Assembly: GCA_016927095.1 (NCBI GenBank)
Contig: JAFGNI010000193.1
Location: forward strand, 1-35,804
Reading direction: 5' to 3'
Source: Anaerolineae bacterium
GTDB taxonomy: Bacteria > Chloroflexota > Anaerolineae > B4-G1 > SLSP01
Length of the DNA: 35,804 bases
Shown here piece by piece: positions 29,794 to 35,804 of this stretch. The stretch's first letter is position 1, and each line of letters begins with the position of its first letter. Under the pieces are notes generated by a model. That model saw only the letters and a program-made list of their open reading frames with translations. It had not been told where the DNA came from and did not search any database. Both the position numbers and the translations under genes were made by a program.

Positions 29794-31497
29794 ATGCTCG
29801 ATCTCCTGTTCTTGCACGCTCCAAGTGTTTACGACTTCCGCAGACGGGCGACGTTGTGGGGGCCGATATCGGATCTGGTGCCCTCTACGCCTGTCTTTGA
29901 CATGTACCCTTTGGGCTTTGCCACCATGCTGGCGCACCTGGAGCAAGCCGGCTTCGCCGTCCGGATCGCCAATCTCGCAGCGCGCATGGTTCGCTCCGAT
30001 CGCTTCGATCCTGAGCGACTCATCGCCAACGTGGATGCCCGCGCCGTTGGGATCGATCTCCACTGGCTGCCACACGCTCACGGGGCACTAGAGGTCGCGA
30101 AGCGTGTCAAGGCGTACCATCCGGATGTTCCGGTGATCTTAGGTGGTTACTCCGCCTCCTATTTCCACGAGGAGCTGCTCCAGTCACCCTCTGTGGACTA
30201 TGTGTTGCGTGGTGATTCCACCGAGGTCCCTCTGGAGCGCCTCATGGCACACATCGTGGCGGGTACTGAGCCGCAGGATGTGCCCAACCTGACGTGGCGG
30301 GATCGCGCGGGCGGTGTCCACGTCAACCCCCTCACCTACGTGCCCGAGAGCCTGGATCATCTGACGCTGGATTTCCGGCCTATGGTCAGATCGGTTGTCC
30401 GCCGGCTGGACCTGCTCAATCAGGTACCATTCAGCCATTGGCTGGAATACCCCATTATGGCCTCGCTGACCGTCAAGGGTTGCACCCAGAACTGCACCAT
30501 CTGTGGCGGATCGGCCTTCGCCGGTCGTCACCTGTCTGGGCGGCGGAATCCGGCCTATCGCTCACCGGAGCTGCTGGCAGAGGATGTGCGGCGCATTGGG
30601 CGCCTCAGCCGGGCGCCGGTCTTCATCCTGGGCGATCTGCGGCAGCCCGGCATGGACTACGCGCGGCGTTTCTTCCGTGCGGTACAGGGTTTTGATGGCC
30701 CGGTGCTGGTGGAGTTCTTTGGCCCTGTCGACCGTGGGTATGCCGAGGAGTTGGCGGCAGCGCTTCCCAACTTCCTGGTGGAGTTTTCTCCCGAGTCGCA
30801 CGACCCGGCTGTGCGCAGCGCCTCCGGCAAACGCTATAGCAATGCGGGCATCGCGCAGACGATCGAGGCCTGTCTGGCAGCAGGCGCGAAGCGGTTCGAC
30901 CTCTTCTTCATGATCGGCCTCTCACAGCAGACGCCGGACTCTGCGCTGGCGACAGTGGATTACTGCCGATCGCTGTTGGCGCGGTTTGACGACGGTCGGT
31001 TGATCCCCTTCACATCACCCCTGGCGCCGTTCCTAGACCCCGGCAGCCGTGCGTACGAGCAGCCTGACCAGTTCGGCTACATCCGCCATGCTCAGACGTT
31101 GGAGGATCATCGCCAGCTTCTGTTACAGCCGACGTGGAAACATATACTCTCCTATGAGACGCGTTGGATGGACCGGGGTGCGCTGGCTGAGGTTACCTAC
31201 GAGGCGGGCTTCCAGCTCAACCGTCTGAAGCGCGAGGTCGGGCTGGTCAGTGCGGAGAAAGCCGCCGAGACGGAAGAGCGGATCGGCGCAGCGCGCGCGC
31301 TGATGGCAGAGATCGACGAGCTCATCGCCGCGTGTGCATCTGAGGAGCTAGTGAGCCGGTTGTTGGCGCTGAAGCCACGCATCGATGCCGCCAACACGTC
31401 AACGGTGTGCGATAAGTCGGAGCTGGATGCTGCTGTGGGCATAATTCCCTTCAAAGTGATCAACCTCGCCCAGATTGGGCTGGGCCTCGAGCCATAG
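29794..31497 (+). CDS. B12-binding/radical SAM protein, Ta0216-like
   Basis: 567 residues from ATG 29794. Starting earlier at a TTG adds 12 residues without homology. N-terminal segment MLDLLFLHAPSVYDFR and VFDMYPLGFATM belong to a cobalamin-binding-like Rossmann domain (about 1-150), although no DxHxxG is obvious. The radical SAM core follows with C230-TQN-C234-TI-C237 (the CxxxCxxC cluster), GDLRQPG, and FSPESHDPAVR. The C-terminal 120 residues are helical. It resembles the TIGR04190 (B12-SAM_Ta0216) group shared by archaea and some bacteria. The substrate is unknown. It is divergent from the PDO gene. Confidence 0.85.
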   Translation: MLDLLFLHAPSVYDFRRRATLWGPISDLVPSTPVFDMYPLGFATMLAHLEQAGFAVRIANLAARMVRSDRFDPERLIANVDARAVGIDLHWLPHAHGALEVAKRVKAYHPDVPVILGGYSASYFHEELLQSPSVDYVLRGDSTEVPLERLMAHIVAGTEPQDVPNLTWRDRAGGVHVNPLTYVPESLDHLTLDFRPMVRSVVRRLDLLNQVPFSHWLEYPIMASLTVKGCTQNCTICGGSAFAGRHLSGRRNPAYRSPELLAEDVRRIGRLSRAPVFILGDLRQPGMDYARRFFRAVQGFDGPVLVEFFGPVDRGYAEELAAALPNFLVEFSPESHDPAVRSASGKRYSNAGIAQTIEACLAAGAKRFDLFFMIGLSQQTPDSALATVDYCRSLLARFDDGRLIPFTSPLAPFLDPGSRAYEQPDQFGYIRHAQTLEDHRQLLLQPTWKHILSYETRWMDRGALAEVTYEAGFQLNRLKREVGLVSAEKAAETEERIGAARALMAEIDELIAACASEELVSRLLALKPRIDAANTSTVCDKSELDAAVGIIPFKVINLAQIGLGLEP

Positions 31498-31536
31498 ACC
31501 TGCGGATCACCCCGAAGACAGCCAGGCCGACGGCAG

Positions 31537-31783
31537 GCCGTCAGGGCCAAGGCCATCGCATTTCACCTTAAGTCAGCCGCAGATGTCATTCTGAGCGGGT
31601 CAGCTGATCATCCACGCTGCTAATCAAGGCCAGCGAAGAATCTCCCGCCCCGGTGCACGCCCGGGCTCCAGGCGGGAGATTCCTCGCTGGCAGGGTTTGT
31701 CGATACGGATGATCATAGTACTCGCTCGGAATGACAAATGACCCGTTTCGTTTACCAAATGCGATAGCCCTGCCGTCAGGGCC
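31537..31783. repeat. Long palindromic (MITE/REP-like) element flanked by 12-bp direct repeats
   Basis: Two arms are mirror images about position 31660. The inner arms (31584-31649 and 31671-31736) match at 48 of 66 positions, with near-perfect outer TGTCATTCyGAGCG and inner CCAGCGArGAATCTCCCGCC. A further outer pair (31551-31563 and 31757-31769) matches at 12 of 13. Identical GCCGTCAGGGCC repeats stand at 31537-31548 and 31772-31783, each 2 bp from the outer arms. No protein is encoded. The remainder of this 393-bp gap holds the ppk2 promoter. Confidence 0.75.
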
Positions 31784-31784
31784 G

Positions 31785-31812
31785 TTGCGGGTGGGCGCGC
31801 TCGCAGTACAAT
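31785..31812 (+). promoter_or_regulatory. Candidate PPK2 promoter
   Basis: TTGCGG at 31785-31790, 16-bp spacer, TACAAT at 31807-31812, directly after the repeat element. It would give a leader of about 72 nt. Confidence 0.5.
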
Positions 31813-31890
31813 GGTAGGGGCGATTCCAGGGGCCAGCGCATCCGCCTGCAACCACTGGCAACCACGAACACGGAAAGGAGTCATCGAACG

Positions 31891-32694
31891 ATGGAGCGAT
31901 ACCGTATCCAACCGAACACAGAGGTGGATCTGAGCGCTTGGGATCCGCGTGATACGAGTGCCTTTAACGGTGACAAGGCCGCGGGTAAGCAGGCGCTTCG
32001 CATGCTGAACAAGCGGCTAGAGGAGCTGCAGGAGCTCCTGTACGCTGAAGGGAAACGTAAGGTGCTGATGGTCCTGCAGGCTATGGACACCGGGGGCAAG
32101 GATGGCGTCATCCGGCACGTCTTCGACGATGTCAACCCCCAGGGGGTCAAGGTCGCGAACTTCAAAGTGCCTACACCGGTCGAGCTCTCGCACGACTACC
32201 TCTGGCGCGTGCACAAACAGACGCCGGGGCGTGGTGAGATCGTTATCTTCAACCGCAGCCACTATGAGGACGTTCTCGTCGTAAGGGTGCACAACTTGGT
32301 ACCCGAGTCCGTCTGGTCTCGCCGCTATCAGCACATCAACGAGTTCGAGCGCCTGCTTGTTGAAGAGGGGACGACAATCCTGAAGTTCTACCTACATATC
32401 AGCAAGGACGAGCAGAAGGAGCGATTGCAGGACCGATTGGACGAGCCTGACAAGCGCTGGAAGTTCAGCCTTGGAGATCTGGATGAGCGAGCGCTTTGGG
32501 GCGACTATATGGCGGCCTACGAGACGATGCTCAGCAAGACGAGTACCGAGTGGGCGCCCTGGTACCTCATTCCTGCGGATCGGAAATGGTATCGCAACTT
32601 GGTTGTGGGCAGCGTGCTGGTGTCGACGTTGCAGGCCTGGGACATGCAGCCCCCCGCCTTCGAAGGAAACCCTGAAGAGATCGTGATCGTCTGA
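31891..32694 (+). CDS. ppk2: Polyphosphate kinase 2 family protein (PPK2)
   Basis: 267 residues, the one-domain form. PPK2 moves phosphate between polyphosphate and nucleotides. Walker A is in QAMDTGGKDG (G68-G69-K70-D71, with D66). Walker B and lid residues follow in FNRSHYEDVLVVRVH and YLHISKDEQKERLQDR. WYLIPADRKWYRNL near the C-terminus is also family-typical. The first 30 residues carry the PPK2 class III-like lead-in. AAAGGAG lies 11 bp before the ATG. Whether AMP, ADP or both are phosphorylated is undetermined. It seems to be transcribed on its own. Confidence 0.92.
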   Translation: MERYRIQPNTEVDLSAWDPRDTSAFNGDKAAGKQALRMLNKRLEELQELLYAEGKRKVLMVLQAMDTGGKDGVIRHVFDDVNPQGVKVANFKVPTPVELSHDYLWRVHKQTPGRGEIVIFNRSHYEDVLVVRVHNLVPESVWSRRYQHINEFERLLVEEGTTILKFYLHISKDEQKERLQDRLDEPDKRWKFSLGDLDERALWGDYMAAYETMLSKTSTEWAPWYLIPADRKWYRNLVVGSVLVSTLQAWDMQPPAFEGNPEEIVIV

Positions 32695-32702
32695 CGCGTA
32701 GG

Positions 32703-32721
32703 TCAGGGGGACGTGCCCTGA
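32703..32721 (+). terminator. Short hairpin after PPK2 gene
   Basis: TCAGGG/CCCTGA 6-bp stem with a 7-nt loop, 9 bp after the stop, followed by TATTGATTGG. Weak. Confidence 0.3.
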
Positions 32722-32788
32722 TATTGATTGGCGACCCTGGGTTGTTGTGCCACCGGACCGGTTCAGCTGTTGCGGAGAGGAAGCCATC

Positions 32789-33706
32789 TTGGTACTCCCC
32801 ATCCTCGTGAATGTGTTGCTGCCGGTCTTCGTCGTTGCCGGCATCTCTGCAATCGCCCAGCGCCAGTTGAGGTTGGACGTGCAGTCGTTCTCGAAGGCAG
32901 CTTTCTACGTCTTCAGTCCGGCGATGGTGATCGATGCGCTGGCCAACTCCGATGTGAGCGGTGCGGAGTTTGGCCAATTGGCGCTCGCCTATGTCCTCAC
33001 GATCCTCGTTCTTTGGGGCCTTGGTGAGATAGCCAGCCGTCTCCTCCGGCTGGAGGCGGGCACTCGGGCTGCGTTTCTGGCGCCGATCCTGCTACCCAAC
33101 ACCGGCAACTACGGGCTGCCGGTGAACTTGCTCGCCTTCGGCCCTGCCGGTCTTGCGCGCGCGGCCTTGGTGGTGACTGTCAACTCGCTGGTCCGGTCGA
33201 CGCTGGGCGTCTTCATCGCTGCACGCGGGCAGGCAGCCTCACCTCGAGAGAGCCTCAAGCGCGTGCTCTCCGTTCCGGTGCTCTATGCTGCCCTCATTGG
33301 ATTGGTCGTCAACGTGACCGGCCTGAGACTTCCGGAGCCGATCCTCAAGGCCGCGAACGTCATGGGCCAGGGCCTGGTGCCGGCGTCCTTGCTTGTGCTC
33401 GGAGCGCAGGTGTTGTGGAGCCTTGAGGCCCGGCGGCGCCCCGCCAAGACCGGACCGCTGGCGATCGCGACGATGGGGCGGTTGGTAGTGGCACCGCTTC
33501 TTGCTTTCGCGATCGGCGATCTGGTGGGTCTCGAAGGCCTGACCCAGAAGGTCCTGACGCTGGAGAGCGCGACACCCGCGGCTGTGATGTCTCTGGTCCT
33601 TGCGACCGAATTCGACACCGACGTACCCTTCGCGGCGCTCGCTGTGCTGGTGACCACGCTCGTAAGCCTCGTCACCGTGACGGCCTGGCTGGTATGGCTC
33701 ATGTGA
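32789..33706 (+). CDS. AEC family (auxin efflux carrier-like) transporter
   Basis: 305 residues if TTG 32789 is the start: GAGAGG lies 8 bp upstream, and the product then begins VLPILVNVLLPVFVVAG like other AEC members. An in-frame ATG at 32747 would prefix 14 residues. About ten membrane helices are seen. FSPAMVIDALANSDV, LPNTGNYGLPVN (the conserved N-x-G-Y/F-x-x-P helix) and the C-terminal half (SLVLATEFDTD) fit the family. Substrates are usually organic anions or amino acids. None is indicated here. Confidence 0.85.
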   Translation: MVLPILVNVLLPVFVVAGISAIAQRQLRLDVQSFSKAAFYVFSPAMVIDALANSDVSGAEFGQLALAYVLTILVLWGLGEIASRLLRLEAGTRAAFLAPILLPNTGNYGLPVNLLAFGPAGLARAALVVTVNSLVRSTLGVFIAARGQAASPRESLKRVLSVPVLYAALIGLVVNVTGLRLPEPILKAANVMGQGLVPASLLVLGAQVLWSLEARRRPAKTGPLAIATMGRLVVAPLLAFAIGDLVGLEGLTQKVLTLESATPAAVMSLVLATEFDTDVPFAALAVLVTTLVSLVTVTAWLVWLM

Positions 33707-33793
33707 GGGCGGGCCAGCGCGTCGCTGTGTGGCGCGAGCTGTGAACTTTGTGCCGCTGCACTGCATGGTACAGATGACAGGGAGGTTGGACGT

Positions 33794-34549
33794 TTGACGG
33801 TACAGGTGGCGACGATGGCGCCGGTGTCTCTGCCTTGGCAGCGTGCCGCAAGGCGGGTCCTGGCTGTGCTGCGCGTTGTCGCCGGTTGGCTCTACGCCAC
33901 GACAGGGAGCCCTGCGCTTGCGGGCGTTGCGGGTGTCCCGACCGAGGATCTGATTCTCAGGTTCCAGCGGGGACAACCGAGAGCTTTTGAGGCACTCTAC
34001 GACCGGTACAAGGACTACATTTACCGGGTGGCCTTCTCTGTGTTGCGTAACCGGGCGGAGGCCGAAGATGCTGTGCAGGAAACCTTCCTCGACCTGCTCA
34101 AGGCACTGCCCGCCTATGACGTCAATGGGCCGGCGCGGTTTGAGACCTGGCTCTATCGTGTGGCTCTGAACCGTGCCCGTATGCATCTGCGTCGCAAACG
34201 CCCGCCCTCCGCGGAATGGGAGGATCTGGAGGAGGGGTTGGAGCGACTGGATGTCACGGATGGAGGGGCGGTTGGGGCCCAGTCGCAGCTTAGCTCGCAC
34301 GGGGTCTTGTCCGGTGGGAGCTTGGTGGAGGGCGGGCCTGAGCGGACCATGATCGACCGGGAGACCGCGACCGCGCTTTGGCGGGCGGTGGACCAGCTTC
34401 CCGACACGCACCGGCTTCCGGTCCTCCTACGGTATCGTGAGGGGTTTTCGTACGAGGAGATCGCGGAGGCGCTGGGCGTTCAGCTGGGAACGGTCAAGTC
34501 GCGGTTGTACAACGCACATAAGAAACTGCAGCGATTTCTGGCGGAGTGA
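33794..34549 (+). CDS. ECF-type RNA polymerase sigma factor with N-terminal extension
   Basis: 251 residues from a TTG at 33794 with GGAGGT 7 bp upstream. Sigma-2 is at about 55-125 (RAFEALYDRYKDYIYRVAF, RAEAEDAVQETFLDLL, WLYRVALNRARMHLRRK). Sigma-4 is at about 190-250 (LPDTHRLPVLLRYREGFSYEEIA, GVQLGTVKSRLYNAHKKL). The first ~50 residues are unusual for an ECF factor, hydrophobic and basic (RRVLAVLRVVAGWLYA). The 35-residue linker between domains is acidic then Gly/Ser-rich. The gene ends 15 bp before an anti-sigma factor gene, so the pair is probably co-transcribed and mutually regulating. Confidence 0.9.
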   Translation: MTVQVATMAPVSLPWQRAARRVLAVLRVVAGWLYATTGSPALAGVAGVPTEDLILRFQRGQPRAFEALYDRYKDYIYRVAFSVLRNRAEAEDAVQETFLDLLKALPAYDVNGPARFETWLYRVALNRARMHLRRKRPPSAEWEDLEEGLERLDVTDGGAVGAQSQLSSHGVLSGGSLVEGGPERTMIDRETATALWRAVDQLPDTHRLPVLLRYREGFSYEEIAEALGVQLGTVKSRLYNAHKKLQRFLAE

Positions 34550-34564
34550 GGAGAACGAGCGATT

Positions 34565-35804
34565 GTGAGTGAGGCTCACGTTCAGGAAGACCTGCTCGCC
34601 TACTTGGATGGCGAGCTGGATGCCGCTGCCCGCGCGCGGGTTGAGGCACACCTAGAACAGTGCCAGCTATGCGCGGCAGAACTGGCGCAGCTGCGCGAGT
34701 TGCGCTATGGGCTGAATGTGACACTAGATACCGCGCTGTCCTCGGTCCGGCTTTCGCGAGAAGCTGACGATCGCATCCGCGAGGTGCTGGGGGACCGGCT
34801 AGCACGGCACGAACATGGCAGAGCGTGGGGCGGCCTCGCCAATTGGTTCCGTGCACTGGGGCCGGTGCAACTGCGACTGGCTCAAGCCTCGCTGGCGCTG
34901 ATGGTGCTCCTGTATTCGCTGAGCACAGGCCTTGCACTCAACATCACCGCTCCTGTTCAGGCCCATGAGGTCTTGGTCTTAGGTGAGTCCCGGCTGGCGC
35001 CGGGCAGCCAGGGCGCGCTCCGCGTCATCGTACGCGATGTCGGCGGGGATGGTGAGATATCCGGTGACGGCAGTCGATCAGCCGTGGGCCTATCCGGTGC
35101 GCTGACCGGCTCGCCGGTTGCGGGCGCTTCCGTGATGATCAGCTTGCTGACCGAGTCCGGTGCGCTCGCCCCCTTGTTTGCGGGCGCCACCGATGCCCTG
35201 GGGACCGTCAACGCCAGTTTCACCGTACCGGACTTGCCGGAAGGGACGGTGGAGCTAGTCGTCGAGACCAGCTCTTCCACGGGGGTCAGCCGGCTCACGC
35301 AGCAAGTCGCCATCGCGCGCACCTACAAGATCTTCGTGATGAGCGACAAGCCAGCCTACCGCCCGGGCCAGACGATTGCCTTGCGCGCCCTTGTGTTGGA
35401 TGCAGCGGACCTTCGCCCCGTCACCGAGGGCCGGCTCCAATGGTCGGTCCGCGACGCCACGGGGGCTGTGGTTGGGCGGGCCCCCGTCGATCTATCATCC
35501 TATGGCGTGGGTACCTGGATGTACGAACTGCCCGCAACGGTTCCCGAGGGTGACTACCAGATCACGGCAACCTTCGGTGATACGCGCTCCGAACGGACGG
35601 TGCGCGTCGAGGCGTATGATCTCCTGGCGTTTCGTGTTGCCCTCTCACTGGCGCGCACGTATGCGGTGCCGGGCGAGGCCCTAGGCGGCACCGTCGCCGC
35701 CAGTTACTTCTTTGATATGCCGGTGGCAGCCAGCATTGCCGTGGTACGAGGTACGGTGCCGGAGCTTGGGGACCAGCCTGTGGTCGAGGTCGCGGGCCTG
35801 ACGG
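34565..35804 (+). CDS. Zinc-finger anti-sigma factor fused to macroglobulin-like domains (partial, runs off window)
   Basis: The frame from GTG 34565 (GAGGAG 11 bp upstream) stays open to the window end, 413 residues. Residues 1-45 form a ZAS anti-sigma domain with H29-x3-C33-x2-C36 (AHLEQCQLCAAEL). Residues about 105-126 form a transmembrane helix. Outside the membrane, about 135-245 is an Ig-like domain with repeated SPVAGASV and VNASFTVPDLPEG. About 250-335 carry the MG2 hallmark SDKPAYRPGQTIALRA of bacterial alpha-2-macroglobulins, followed by a further MG-type domain. It probably holds the ECF factor at the membrane and responds to something sensed outside. The C-terminus is not seen. 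Confidence 0.85.
   Translation, partial: MSEAHVQEDLLAYLDGELDAAARARVEAHLEQCQLCAAELAQLRELRYGLNVTLDTALSSVRLSREADDRIREVLGDRLARHEHGRAWGGLANWFRALGPVQLRLAQASLALMVLLYSLSTGLALNITAPVQAHEVLVLGESRLAPGSQGALRVIVRDVGGDGEISGDGSRSAVGLSGALTGSPVAGASVMISLLTESGALAPLFAGATDALGTVNASFTVPDLPEGTVELVVETSSSTGVSRLTQQVAIARTYKIFVMSDKPAYRPGQTIALRALVLDAADLRPVTEGRLQWSVRDATGAVVGRAPVDLSSYGVGTWMYELPATVPEGDYQITATFGDTRSERTVRVEAYDLLAFRVALSLARTYAVPGEALGGTVAASYFFDMPVAASIAVVRGTVPELGDQPVVEVAGLT

Noticed and set aside
31586..31911. Short minus-strand open frames over the 31.6-31.9 kb gap
   Set aside because: They run through the palindromic element and the PPK2 promoter and start. The sequence is explained by the repeat, and no protein family is visible.
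33239..34411. 390-codon open frame on the minus strand
   Set aside because: It lies wholly opposite the AEC and sigma factor genes, is rich in Arg/Pro/His/Gln, has no ribosome site and no recognisable domain: a GC-rich shadow frame.

Overview
The window is a GC-rich, gene-dense piece of a bacterial chromosome with no rRNA, tRNA, CRISPR array or intact insertion sequence that I can recognise. The gene mix points to an anaerobic or microaerobic member of the Chloroflexota, probably Anaerolineae-like: LCP proteins with a LytR_C tail, a VanW protein, a Lon-like AAA_32 protease, an archaeal-type protein disulfide oxidoreductase, orange-protein-type P-loop ATPases with ferredoxin inserts, and a B12/radical SAM protein. 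This assignment is inference from gene content. GTG and TTG starts are common, and several promoters sit so close to the start codon that the mRNA would be leaderless.

Layout. Positions 1-3477 hold cell-envelope genes: the tail of one LCP protein, a complete LCP protein, and a convergent membrane glycosyltransferase. Positions 3531-9255 hold one long plus-strand unit: a PadR regulator, two NifX/orange-protein-like cofactor proteins, a small basic-tailed protein, a glycine-rich zinc-ribbon protein, an MBL hydrolase, two MinD-like ATPases with double 4Fe-4S inserts, a DUF1232 protein, a DUF59 protein and an FmdB-type zinc ribbon, closed by a strong terminator. Positions 9579-15433 hold a ROK kinase, a VanW protein, an unknown two-TM protein (minus strand) and an O-antigen ligase-like protein. 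Positions 15530-20622 hold dnaN, a Lon-like protease and a carbohydrate-binding-like protein. Positions 20713-23109 hold small conserved proteins, a degenerate MBL protein and a TPR protein.

The minus strand from 29473 down to 23151 reads as a redox and repair block: protein disulfide oxidoreductase, then (after a terminator) thioredoxin reductase, DUF2892, OsmC, endonuclease IV, a membrane-anchored thioredoxin and a catalytically degenerate DNA-methylase homologue. On the plus strand follow a B12/radical SAM protein, a long palindromic repeat element, PPK2, an AEC transporter, and an ECF sigma factor next to an anti-sigma factor fused to macroglobulin-like domains, which runs off the window.

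Most noteworthy are: paired 15-bp palindromes about 80 bp apart found both upstream of the PadR/orange-protein operon and in the divergent PDO/radical SAM region; the expanded orange-protein-like operon itself; the anti-sigma/macroglobulin fusion; the inactivated methylase in the redox operon; and a roughly 220-bp palindromic element flanked by identical 12-bp direct repeats.
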